From: Campylobacterales bacterium
GTDB taxonomy: Bacteria > Campylobacterota > Campylobacteria > Campylobacterales > QNZT01
Length of the DNA stretch: 59,578 nt
Reading direction: 5' to 3'
Assembly: GCA_024278835.1 (NCBI GenBank)
Contig: JAJRSK010000040.1
Location: forward strand, 1 to 59,578
Shown piece after piece: positions 35,401 to 43,836 of this stretch (position 1 is its first letter; the number at the start of each line of letters is the position of its first letter). Below the pieces are notes generated by a model. The model ran no database searches and had not been told where the DNA came from. It saw only the letters and a program-made list of their open reading frames with translations. A program made the position numbers and the translations under genes.

Positions 35401-36635
35401 TGTGCTGCTTGTATAAAATCTTCAGCGATAGTGTGGGGAGACTCTAAACCTATAGAAACACGGATCAAACCATCAGTGATACCTAAAAAATCACACTCTT
35501 TTGGTGTAAAGTCACGGTAAATTGTACTTCTCATATGTAATGCCAAAGTACGATTATCACCTATGTTGGCTGTTTGGGTTAAAAGTTTTGCATTGTTAAG
35601 TAGAGCAAAAGCTTTTTCCTTGCTACCACAATCAAGTGTCAATAGTGGACCACACCCATCAGAAAAGTTACTTTTGAATCTATCATGATGCTCATGATTT
35701 TCTAAAGAGGGGTGACGAACTTCAATATCTCTCAACCCTTCAAATAAGAGTTTTGCCACAATCTGCACGTTTGTATTGACACGTTCTGTACGAAGGGCTA
35801 AAGTCTCTAGCCCTAACATAGTGAGAAAAGAGCCAAAAGCATTGGCACTCATGCCAAAATCTCGCATCGCTCGTTTTTTACAAATAGCAAAAAAAGCTTT
35901 TTTCTTAGCTTTTTCCACGATGGGGTGAACTGCACTATATTTAGTATCTTTAAGTTTGTCATTTTTACCCACTTCACGAAATACAGCTATGCCTCCTAGG
36001 GCAGCACTATGACCTGAGATGATTTTTGTAGAGGAATAGATGACGATATCGGCTCCCATTTTTAAAGGTTGGATAATGAGTGGTGTAACCGTGTTATCCA
36101 CAATAAGCAAGGTATTGTGCGCATTGCATAAGTCGATAACTTTTTGCAAGAGTGGGAGTTTAAGATTGGGATTTCCTACACTCTCTATGATGACGACTTT
36201 TACACCGGATGAAATCTTTGCTTCTATATCTTTCATTGCATCAACATCAAAGAAAACACCTTTGACACCAAATCGCGCTAAAGTTTCATTGACAAGCGTA
36301 TAGGTACCACCAAAAAAGCCACCGACACAAACAACTTCATCACCACTCTCCAGCAAGGCAGTAAGAACCATAGCGATAGCACCCATACCTGAAGAAGTTG
36401 CGATAGCATCCGTCCCTCCTTCTATCTTCGCCATGATAGCTTCTAATTTTGCGTTGGTTGGATTTCCCATGCGTGCATAAAGTGGGTTTTGCACAGATCC
36501 ATCAAAGATACCTTCTGCCTCCTCTGCACTTTCATATCCAAAAGCAGCAGAGGGGGTAATTGTAGGGGCAATGGCTCGTGTTTTTGAACCAACGTTTTGT
36601 ACTAAAAAGGTATTAAAATCTTCAAAATTATTCAT
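35397..36635 (-). CDS. PLP-dependent O-acetylhomoserine sulfhydrylase-type enzyme
   Basis: A 412-residue Cys/Met-metabolism PLP enzyme. Cofactor Lys in YSSTKIISGHSAALGG (about residue 205), with NPTNAKLEAIMAKIEGG, ATSSGMGAIAMVL and the Asp in LIVDNTVTPL that pairs with the pyridine nitrogen. Near MetY, it would make homocysteine from sulfide and O-acetylhomoserine; a Met-gamma-lyase or cystathionine-synthase-like role cannot be excluded. It is in an operon under an Rrf2 regulator, in line with sulfur control. Confidence 0.88.
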   Translation of the reverse strand: MNNFEDFNTFLVQNVGSKTRAIAPTITPSAAFGYESAEEAEGIFDGSVQNPLYARMGNPTNAKLEAIMAKIEGGTDAIATSSGMGAIAMVLTALLESGDEVVCVGGFFGGTYTLVNETLARFGVKGVFFDVDAMKDIEAKISSGVKVVIIESVGNPNLKLPLLQKVIDLCNAHNTLLIVDNTVTPLIIQPLKMGADIVIYSSTKIISGHSAALGGIAVFREVGKNDKLKDTKYSAVHPIVEKAKKKAFFAICKKRAMRDFGMSANAFGSFLTMLGLETLALRTERVNTNVQIVAKLLFEGLRDIEVRHPSLENHEHHDRFKSNFSDGCGPLLTLDCGSKEKAFALLNNAKLLTQTANIGDNRTLALHMRSTIYRDFTPKECDFLGITDGLIRVSIGLESPHTIAEDFIQAAQ

Positions 36636-37045
36636 ATGCTAAAGTCCAATGTTTGGTTTATTTTGTTGCGATAGGTTATAAATTCAGAAAGTGGGATGTT
36701 AAAGTTTGCACGACTTTTTTCCTGTATATCTTCCCAAAAAAGTTTTAGTGCACTATTGTCAGTTTTGCAGCTAGTTTGAAAATAGCCATCTTCTAGAATT
36801 TGTACTATATCAAAAAGGGTGATATCGGAAAGGGGAAGGTTTAGTTTGTACCCACCGTGTGCTCCTTTAATACTTATAAGTATGCCAGATTTTTTCAGTG
36901 AGAGTAAAATCTGCTCTAAAAAGTTCTGGGGAATATTGGCATTGCTAGCAATTTCTTTTATCTTGGTTGCTTTGTTGCTGCCTTGTAAATCAAGTTCATA
37001 CAGTGCCGCTAGTGCATAAAGTGTTTTAGTGGAGAGTCCCAACAA
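36632..37045 (-). CDS. Rrf2-family transcription regulator
   Basis: A 137-residue regulator: N-terminal winged helix (TLYALAALYELDL, ANIPQNFLEQILLSLKKSGIL, KGAHGGYKLNL) and a helical C-terminus. Only one Cys (QTSCKTDN) is present instead of the three that hold a cluster in IscR, so it resembles the sulfur regulator CymR, which has no Fe-S cluster. It overlaps the sulfhydrylase gene by 4 bp and is therefore likely to control that operon. Start ATG has GGAG upstream within the intergenic bases. Confidence 0.85.
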   Translation of the reverse strand: MLGLSTKTLYALAALYELDLQGSNKATKIKEIASNANIPQNFLEQILLSLKKSGILISIKGAHGGYKLNLPLSDITLFDIVQILEDGYFQTSCKTDNSALKLFWEDIQEKSRANFNIPLSEFITYRNKINQTLDFSI

Positions 37046-37054
37046 TGTGGCTCC

Positions 37055-37489
37055 TTAGAGAATCTTAAATATTTTCAGATAATGATATATCTTACATCCC
37101 ACACAAAATTCAAAAAGCATTTCGAGCGAAGAGCAGAGAAATAAAATCGCGATAAAAATAGTAGCCAATTTAGCTGTGCCAAAGGCTACAAATAACACTA
37201 TCATGATAGACATACTCCAACCTAAATAGAGTGCAAAGCGTTTTGGGGCTTCATCACTCATGCGAGGCTGGATGTTTAATATCCGTAATATAACCAAACT
37301 TAGTTGAAAAAATGGGCTAAAGTTATTTTTACGAAAGAGACGCAGTGAAAAATCTATTAGTAGGAGATAAGCCAAAAATATGTTTGAAGTGAGTAAAAAT
37401 AAAACAGCAGTAATGGTAATTAACACCGAGATAGCTCTTACCACTTGAGTGTCTACTCTTCTTTGTGATATAGGACAAGATACAGACAT
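37055..37489 (-). CDS. DUF4395 membrane protein
   Basis: A 144-residue inner-membrane protein with about four helices (AISVLITITAVLFLLTSNIFLAY..., FALYLGWSMSIMIVLFVAFG, ATIFIAILFLCSSLEMLFEF) and the ending CVGCKIYHYL. DUF4395 proteins are often linked to sulfur or thioredoxin genes. It starts with SCPISQRRVD, with a Cys pair at both ends of the protein. It leads the operon Rrf2-sulfhydrylase-AguA and follows a clear promoter. Confidence 0.8.
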   Translation of the reverse strand: MSVSCPISQRRVDTQVVRAISVLITITAVLFLLTSNIFLAYLLLIDFSLRLFRKNNFSPFFQLSLVILRILNIQPRMSDEAPKRFALYLGWSMSIMIVLFVAFGTAKLATIFIAILFLCSSLEMLFEFCVGCKIYHYLKIFKIL

Positions 37490-37519
37490 TTTGTCTCCTT
37501 ATTTCTTAGTTATGAGAAA

Positions 37520-37548
37520 ATGATAACAAAATTATTTTTTAATGTCAA
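37520..37548 (-). promoter_or_regulatory. Sigma-70 promoter for the DUF4395-Rrf2-sulfhydrylase-AguA operon
   Basis: On the minus strand: TTGACA, 17 bases, TATCAT, 30 bp before the DUF4395 gene. The -35 lies only 25 bp from the MITE-like element. Confidence 0.75.
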
Positions 37549-37572
37549 GTAAATCTATAGATATTATGTATA

Positions 37573-37846
37573 TTAAGGGCACCTCGAAAAACCCTAGTCG
37601 TTCATAACATCACAGATAAGTTCTTGTGCGAGGCACTTACTTGCAGGACTAGCCTTAGCTCATTCAAAAGTAAGTAACGAAGCACAGGGGCTTATCTGTG
37701 ATGCCCACAGGGTGGGCTTTAAAAGTGCAATCTTTCACAAGATATCTGTTCAACTTAGCTACGGCTAGGTTTTCACAAATCTCTTGCAAAATCTTACACT
37801 TTTAAAGCCCATTATGAATGACTAGGGTTTTTCGAGGTGCCCTTAA
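37573..37846. mobile_element. MITE-like element with 35-bp terminal inverted repeats
   Basis: The element is 37577-37842, with TTAA at both outer ends (37573-37576 and 37843-37846) that may be the target duplication. The terminal repeats 37573-37607 and 37812-37846 are complementary over 35 bp with one mismatch and begin GGGCACCTCGAAAAACCCT. Inside are two further inverted repeats: CATCACAGATAAG (37608) with CTTATCTGTGATG (37691), and GGGCTTTAAAAGTG (37714) with CACTTTTAAAGCCC (37797). One strand folds as a three-way junction. No open reading frame of note. It resembles a non-autonomous IS derivative (IS5-like ends are possible) or a structured RNA. It separates the DUF4395 operon promoter from the broken PfkB gene. 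Confidence 0.85.
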
Positions 37847-37856
37847 GTTTTTGAAG

Positions 37857-38920
37857 CTACTTTTCTAACATAGAATCAACTAGCGCGATAACATCTTTCA
37901 TGGCATCATCTTCATACACCACTACGGCATTTTCTTTGGTTTTACTATCATGATAGCTATCTATCTGCTCTTTTGAAGGGCAGTTATTGGCACCACCATA
38001 AGAGTTACAAGCATAACTAGCCCAGCTTCTTCCCCTCTCCATCGCTTCCTTGAAACTCTCAGCAGAAAAGTTTTTATCACCCTTTAGTCTAGAAACCATA
38101 CCCGCACAATAGGCATCACCAGCCCCCGTAGAATCTACAAAGTTTTTCTCATCATTGATAGGGCGTGCCATAAAAAGTCTCTTTTTTTATCCTTCATGAT
38201 ACCAATAGCACCAAATTTATCGAGGGTGATAATCATATTTATCTCTAATTTTTGGATTTTTTTGATGAGGCAATCGAGATTGCAGGGTGTACCATTGCTT
38301 AAAAATTCCGTCAATTCATGGATATTTAACTGCAAAATATCCACCTTATCCAAATGTTTTTGCCAAAATTTAAAACCGTACTCTAACTGGGAAGTTCCAA
38401 AGTTTGCATAGACAAGGGTCTCTTTTGCATCTTTGAAGTGTTCGAGGATATAGAGAGTGCTTAAGATGTCATCTTTACTATTTATCTCTGCTCTATCATT
38501 GTGGATATGCCCAATAATAACCGAGCCAACTTCACCAATCTCATCGATACGTTTTCCTACAAAAGCTTGAAAGATATTTTTTTTATTGGAATCTTGGGAG
38601 AGTATCGTTCTATGTATCCCCTCTACGATGATGGTGGAGCGTGGTGTTTGTAGATGTGGCACAAAAAAAGTTTTTTCATCGATACCAAAAGGGGCAAGTT
38701 TATCGTATATTTGGCGTCCTGTGCTATCATCACCCACAAAAAGAAGTGGAAAAACCTTTTCTCCATAACTGAGAAGTCGCAAACTATAGTTCACTCCACT
38801 TCCTCCAAAAAGCTCTTCGATATCCACAAAGTTTTTACTCCCTTGCACGATATCGGTTTTACTCTTCAAGATATACTCAATATTTGCCCCACCGATAACG
38901 AGGATATGTTTGTTTATCAT
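37857..38920 (-). pseudogene. PfkB-family carbohydrate kinase, frameshifted at a poly-A tract
   Basis: Read through, it encodes about 354 residues: INKHILVIGGANIEY at the start, LFGGSGVNYSLRLLSYG (substrate motif), and FVDSTGAGDAYCAGM with catalytic Asp of the PfkB signature near the C-terminus. The start ATG 38920 has AGGAGGAGG ahead and sits within a TATCATGATA copy. The first frame stops at 38135 after a run of seven A on the coding strand (GATAAAAAAAGAG, near 38185-38195); adding one A joins KDKKRLFMARPINDEKNF. The change could be an indel mutation, phase variation or a sequencing error. Preceded by the GTCGATAT motif. Confidence 0.85.
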
Positions 38921-38938
38921 GATAATCCTCCTCCTGTT

Positions 38939-38966
38939 TTTACATATCGACATTTCTTGCTATCAT
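38939..38966 (+). promoter_or_regulatory. Possible promoter of a leaderless TrmH-like gene
   Basis: TTTACA, 16 bases, TATCAT. The -10 hexamer is the left half of the TATCATGATA at 38961. It ends 7 bp before ATG 38973, which has no Shine-Dalgarno sequence. Confidence 0.35.
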
Positions 38967-38972
38967 GATAAC

Positions 38973-39761
38973 ATGAAATTAACAAGTATAACTGATTTAA
39001 ATATTCCCTCTTTGCAGATTTACCGTCAACTTCGTGATAACGTGGTCACAAAAGATAACAGCTTTATCGCTGACAGCCCAAAGGTGGTTCGTATGTTACT
39101 AGAGAGCGATATCCAAGTGCGTAGTATCTTGGCAACTGAAAAATTCTTTTTTGATAATCAAGCGTTGATAGAGAAGAAAGAGATACCCCTGCTGTATGTT
39201 GCTGATAAAAGTGTCATGAAAGAGATAGTAGGACACAACATCCATCACGGTGTCATGATGCATGGGACAAGACCCGCACAGACAGCACTCAGTGAAATGG
39301 GTGATCATATCATCATGTTAGAAAATATCACAAAAAATGAAAATGTTGGAGCCATTGCCAGATCTGCTGCTGCGCTTGAGGTAGATTCATTTATCGTATC
39401 CCAAAAGAGTCCTCACCCTTTTGGTAGAAAAGCGCTACGTGTATCGATGGGCTATGCAAGCCAGTTGAAACTAGACACCTATCATGATATATTTGCTACG
39501 ATAGATACCTTGAAACAATTGGGCTACAAGATATTTGCAGCTGAGGTAACAAAAGATGCTTTGCCTTTACAAAAAGTGCACGTTCCCAAAAAATGGGTAT
39601 TGCTCATGGGAGACGAGCATATGGGCTTGAGTGATGAAATTTTAAATGCTTGTGATACCACTATCATGATAGAGATGTCCCCAGAGGTAAAAAGCTTCAA
39701 TGTGGCAGTAGCATCTTCTATCATGATGTATCATTTTAAGAACACATCTTTAAAATATTAA
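38973..39761 (+). CDS. TrmH-family RNA 2'-O-methyltransferase
   Basis: A 262-residue SPOUT methyltransferase. N-terminal substrate domain to about residue 100, then the three knot motifs: MLENITKNENVGAIARSAAALEVD, WVLLMGDEHMGLSDE and IEMSPEVKSFNVAVASSIMMY. Specific target (tRNA Gm18 or 23S rRNA) is not readable. ATG 38973 is preferred; the upstream in-frame extension overlaps the divergent kinase gene and lacks a ribosome site, so translation may be leaderless. Contains three TATCATGATA or near copies (39480, 39662, 39723). Confidence 0.88.
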   Translation: MKLTSITDLNIPSLQIYRQLRDNVVTKDNSFIADSPKVVRMLLESDIQVRSILATEKFFFDNQALIEKKEIPLLYVADKSVMKEIVGHNIHHGVMMHGTRPAQTALSEMGDHIIMLENITKNENVGAIARSAAALEVDSFIVSQKSPHPFGRKALRVSMGYASQLKLDTYHDIFATIDTLKQLGYKIFAAEVTKDALPLQKVHVPKKWVLLMGDEHMGLSDEILNACDTTIMIEMSPEVKSFNVAVASSIMMYHFKNTSLKY

Positions 39762-39900
39762 ATGTTCATTAACATAAAAAGAGTACAATTATTTAAAATA
39801 ATTTTTCTTTTCATAAATTAATTTTAAATTTTTAGTTTAACTTATAAAACTATAAGAAAAAAAGAGATATACTCTCATCCATTATAGAGAAGGCTAGATC

Positions 39901-40713
39901 TTGATTAAAGCGAAGAAAAAATTTGGTCAGAACTTTTTAAAAGATGAGTCTATTTTAGACAAGATCATCCAATCGAAGCCCAAAGATGCGCTAAGTGTCG
40001 TAGAAATTGGTCCTGGTTTAGGTGATTTGACACAAAAGCTACTGACAAATTGTGAGAAAGTAGTAGCTTTTGAGATTGACTTAGAGTTATGTGGCGTTTT
40101 GCGAAAAAAATTCTCTGATGAGTTAAGTGCAAAACAGTTAACGTTGGAGTGCACAGATGTACTTGAAGCTTGGGGTGGAAACTCATTGCTTGAAGAGGAG
40201 TATCATCTCGTTGCAAACCTGCCTTATTATGTTGCGACAAATATCATACTAAGAGCCCTTGCTGACACCAAGTGCAGATCTATCTTGGTGATGGTACAAA
40301 AAGAAGTAGCCGTGAAGTTTGCTTCTAAAGCCCAAGAGAAAGAATTTTCTGGCTTAGCTATCTTGGCAAGTAGTATCGCAAAAGCTAGAGTGCTTTTTGA
40401 TGTGGGACCAGAGTGTTTTGACCCCTCTCCAAAAGTGACTTCGGCAGTTTTAAAGTTGGTGAAAACCACAGAGTTTGTAAAAAGTGAGACAAAAGAAGGT
40501 TTGTTTGATTCCCAAGAGGAGTACAAAAAGTTTCAAGGATTTCTCAAGGTAGCATTTGCAGCGCCTAGAAAAACCCTTTATAAAAACTTGCAACAGATAG
40601 CTTCAAAAGAGTCTATTCTTTCAAACTTTGAGGAACTAGAACTACTTCAAAATATACGTCCACATCAACTCCCAATCTCCAAATATCACTTATTGTTTAA
40701 AAATTTAAAATAA
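39901..40713 (+). CDS. rsmA: 16S rRNA dimethyladenosine transferase RsmA (KsgA)
   Basis: A 270-residue enzyme that dimethylates A1518 and A1519 in the small-subunit rRNA. KKFGQNFLKDESILDKI, the SAM loop VVEIGPGLGDLTQKLL, the acidic VAFEIDLELC and the catalytic NLPYYVATNIIL are all present. Start TTG 39901 with AAGG about 9 bp upstream; the 140 bp before it are A/T-rich and contain TATACT at 39868. rnj follows 13 bp later. Confidence 0.96.
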   Translation: MIKAKKKFGQNFLKDESILDKIIQSKPKDALSVVEIGPGLGDLTQKLLTNCEKVVAFEIDLELCGVLRKKFSDELSAKQLTLECTDVLEAWGGNSLLEEEYHLVANLPYYVATNIILRALADTKCRSILVMVQKEVAVKFASKAQEKEFSGLAILASSIAKARVLFDVGPECFDPSPKVTSAVLKLVKTTEFVKSETKEGLFDSQEEYKKFQGFLKVAFAAPRKTLYKNLQQIASKESILSNFEELELLQNIRPHQLPISKYHLLFKNLK

Positions 40714-40725
40714 TAAGGACAGTAC

Positions 40726-42777
40726 ATGGCTGAAAATAACGACCAAAATAGTAATGCGCCAAAAGTAGAAGGTGCTAAAGTAACACATATGTCTGCTGAT
40801 GAAGGACAAAAAAAAGAAAATAAACCTCGAGAAAATCGTCCTCAAGGCCAAAACAAACCACAGGGAAATCGTCCCCAAGGTCAAGGAAACAAACAACAAG
40901 GACAAGGTAACCGTCCTCAAGGTCAAGGAAGCAACAACCAAAATAAAAACAATAATCGTCCAAAGGGCGGTGGCAACAATAGAAATAGAAAACCACCAAA
41001 ATTTTCTGCAAAACTAGGAAATGAGAAGTGGGAATTAGATATGAAAGAGGCGATTGCGGCAAACAAACGTGTACGTAAAGAAGATTTAGAGTGTTATAAC
41101 AAAGTGGACATGAATACCAAAGGTAAACTCAAAATCACACCGCTTGGTGGTTTGGGTGAAATCGGTGGTAACTTTATGATTATCGAAACAGAGACACAAG
41201 CAATCATCATCGATATCGGGATGAGTTTCCCTGATGAAACGATGCATGGTGTAGATATCTTGGTTCCTGATTTTTCATATATCAGTAAAATAAAAGATAA
41301 GATTCAAGCAATCATCATTACGCATGCACATGAAGATCATATCGGTGCTGTACCATACTTTTTCAAACAATTTCAATTTCCAATCTACGGAACACCACTT
41401 CCTTTAGGCATGATTGCCAACAAGTTCAATGAACATGGGCTCAAAAAAGAGAAAAGTTATTTCCGTCCTATCCAAAAGAGAAAAGTATACCAAATCGGTG
41501 AATTTGAGATTGAGTGGATGCACGTCACGCACTCTATCATCGATGCTTCATCTATGGCGATTACGACAGAGATGGGAACTATCATACACACGGGTGATTT
41601 TAAGATAGATCATACACCGATAGATGGTTACCCGACGGATTTACACCGTTATGCACACTATGGTGAGCGAGGGGTTGTGGCACTTTTAAGTGATAGTACC
41701 AACTCATATAGAGAAGGGATTACCAAGTCTGAAGCAACTGTTGGTCCAACATTTGACCGTATTTTTTCTAAGGCAAAGGGACGTGTTATCATGTCTACCT
41801 TTTCCTCAAATATCCACAGGGTGTTTCAAGCGATTGATCATGGACTAAAATACAATAGAAAAGTGTGTGTTATCGGGCGTTCAATGGAGAGAAACCTTGA
41901 AATAGCGATGGAACTGGGATATGTAGATATTGATAGGCGTGTATTTATTGATCCTCATGAGGTAAATAAATATAGCGACAATGAGGTACTTATCGTGACA
42001 ACAGGATCACAAGGTGAGTCTATGTCAGCACTTTATCGTATGTCTATCAATGAGCACAGACATATTCGTATCAAGCCAACAGACCAAATCATCATCTCTG
42101 CCAAAGCAATTCCAGGGAATGAAGCTAGTGTTTCACGCGTGATGAATCATCTGATAAAAGCAGGTGCTTCTGTAGCATACCAAGATTTTTCAGAGATTCA
42201 TGTGAGTGGACATGCTGCCATGGAAGAGCAAAAGTTGATGTTAAGATTGTTGAAGCCCAAGTTCTTTTTGCCTATTCATGGTGAGTATAATCATATTCAT
42301 AAACATAGAAAAACAGGTATTTCTTGTGGCGTAAACCCTAGAAATACTTTCCTTATGTCAGATGGTGACCAAGTAGAAATTACACCTAGACATGTGAAAA
42401 AAGTAGGTAGTGTTAAAGCTGGTAAAACATATATCGATAACCAACTTAACAAGCAAATCGACGATGATATCATCATAGATAGACAAAATCTTGCAGATTC
42501 TGGTCTGGTTATGATTGTGGCACAAATCGATAAACAAACTAAAAAGCTTATCAATACTCCAATCGTAAGAACCTATGGTATCGTGCCAGATCGTAGAGAT
42601 AAAGCATTTTCAAAAGAGATTGAAGATATTTTAGATCAGTATCTCATCAATGCGGCGGAAGAGTCACTAGGTGATAAACGTGTGATAGAAAATGCACTCA
42701 GACAAGTGGTAAGAAAACATATATTTAGAAAAAAGAAAAAATATCCTACAATAGTGCCAACAATATTTTTGATGTAA
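40726..42777 (+). CDS. rnj: Ribonuclease J with Gln/Gly/Arg/Pro-rich N-terminal extension
   Basis: A 683-residue metallo-beta-lactamase/beta-CASP RNase that processes and degrades mRNA and rRNA. Zinc motif THAHEDHIGAVPYF, HTGDFKIDHTPIDG, the beta-CASP SDSTNS and SGHAAMEEQ, and LPIHGEYNHI are intact. The first about 95 residues are low-complexity with repeats such as RPQGQGN and KPQGNRPQGQ, then NNRPKGG, rich in basic residues. Helicobacter RNase J also has a disordered N-terminal extension. It follows rsmA and precedes kdsD with short gaps. Confidence 0.95.
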   Translation: MAENNDQNSNAPKVEGAKVTHMSADEGQKKENKPRENRPQGQNKPQGNRPQGQGNKQQGQGNRPQGQGSNNQNKNNNRPKGGGNNRNRKPPKFSAKLGNEKWELDMKEAIAANKRVRKEDLECYNKVDMNTKGKLKITPLGGLGEIGGNFMIIETETQAIIIDIGMSFPDETMHGVDILVPDFSYISKIKDKIQAIIITHAHEDHIGAVPYFFKQFQFPIYGTPLPLGMIANKFNEHGLKKEKSYFRPIQKRKVYQIGEFEIEWMHVTHSIIDASSMAITTEMGTIIHTGDFKIDHTPIDGYPTDLHRYAHYGERGVVALLSDSTNSYREGITKSEATVGPTFDRIFSKAKGRVIMSTFSSNIHRVFQAIDHGLKYNRKVCVIGRSMERNLEIAMELGYVDIDRRVFIDPHEVNKYSDNEVLIVTTGSQGESMSALYRMSINEHRHIRIKPTDQIIISAKAIPGNEASVSRVMNHLIKAGASVAYQDFSEIHVSGHAAMEEQKLMLRLLKPKFFLPIHGEYNHIHKHRKTGISCGVNPRNTFLMSDGDQVEITPRHVKKVGSVKAGKTYIDNQLNKQIDDDIIIDRQNLADSGLVMIVAQIDKQTKKLINTPIVRTYGIVPDRRDKAFSKEIEDILDQYLINAAEESLGDKRVIENALRQVVRKHIFRKKKKYPTIVPTIFLM

Positions 42778-42786
42778 AGGGTAACA

Positions 42787-43749
42787 ATGGACTATATGAC
42801 GATTGCCAAAGAGGTACTCTTAACCGAGGCTAAGGAACTTGAACAAGCAAGTCTGAAACTCGGTGAAGAGATAGGCAAAGTCGTAGAACTTGTCTCCAAC
42901 ATCAAAGGAAAACTCATCATCACCGGTGTGGGTAAAAGTGGTCTTGTTGGCTCCAAGATGGCAGCCACTTTTGCAAGCACGGGCACCAGTAGCTTTTTTC
43001 TACATCCTACAGAAGCGATGCATGGTGACTTGGGTATGATAGGCAAAGAAGATGTTCTTCTTGCCATCTCTTATAGTGGTGAAAGTGAAGAACTGACTAA
43101 AATTCTCCCTCATGTAAAGCGTTTAGATATCCCGCTTATCGGTATGGCAAAAGATAAAAATTCTACGCTTGGTAGATATAGTGATGTTTTTGTCTCTATC
43201 ATGATAGATAAAGAAGCCTGTCCTCTTGGTGTTGCCCCTACCTCTTCAACAACTTTGACAATGGCACTTGGTGATGCTTTGGCTGTCTGTTTGATGAAGA
43301 AAAAAGATTTTCAAAAAGAAGATTTTGCCTCTTTTCATCCCGGTGGGAGCTTAGGAAAACAGCTCTTTATCAAGATAAAAGATATCATGCGAGATAAAGA
43401 TCTCCCAATAGTTAGTGCCGATACTGCGCTCAAAGATGCTATCGTTGTGATGAGCTAAGGGCGCTTGGGAAATGTACTTATCGCAGATAAAGAGGGTAGA
43501 TTAGAAGCGGTTTTGAGTGATGGGGATTTGCGACGTGCACTGATGAAAGAGGGCTTTTCACTGGAAAACTCTGTGTTAGCGTATGCTACGAAAACACCAC
43601 GTTTTATCACGGATGAAAATATATTAGCAAGTGATGCGATAAACATCGTAGAAGAGTATAAACTCCAACACCTCGTCGTAACGGATGAAAATAAAATTAT
43701 CAAAGGTGTATTGCATATACATGATTTGGTAGAAGCAGGTATAAAATGA
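42787..43749 (+). pseudogene. kdsD: Arabinose-5-phosphate isomerase KdsD with an in-frame stop
   Basis: The full frame would encode 320 residues, the usual KdsD length. The SIS domain (1-200) is complete: IITGVGKSGLVGSKMAATFASTG, ISYSGESEEL and SLGKQLF; KdsD makes arabinose-5-P for Kdo. TAA at 43456-43458 (reading GATAVVMS-stop-GRLGNVLIADK) interrupts the first CBS domain; beyond it the same frame continues through both CBS parts to 43749. The codon is CAA/AAA/GAA in homologues by inference. A 223-residue SIS-only product would still be made; SIS-only sugar isomerases exist. A second kdsD may exist elsewhere. Confidence 0.85.
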
Positions 43750-43800
43750 GAAAAATAACAATAAACTCTTGCCAAGGGCAAAGCTTTAGTGAGAGGAATT

Positions 43801-43823
43801 ACTTGGGAGCAAAGCTTCCAAGT
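43801..43823 (+). promoter_or_regulatory. Hairpin just ahead of the pseudouridine synthase ribosome site
   Basis: ACTTGGGAGC and GCTTCCAAGT form a 10-bp stem with one G-U pair and an AAA loop, ending at the AAGGAG of the next gene. A smaller hairpin (CTTGCC AAG GGCAAG) lies 20 bp earlier. Possibly a translation control element. Confidence 0.35.
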
Positions 43824-43836
43824 AAGGAGATATAAG

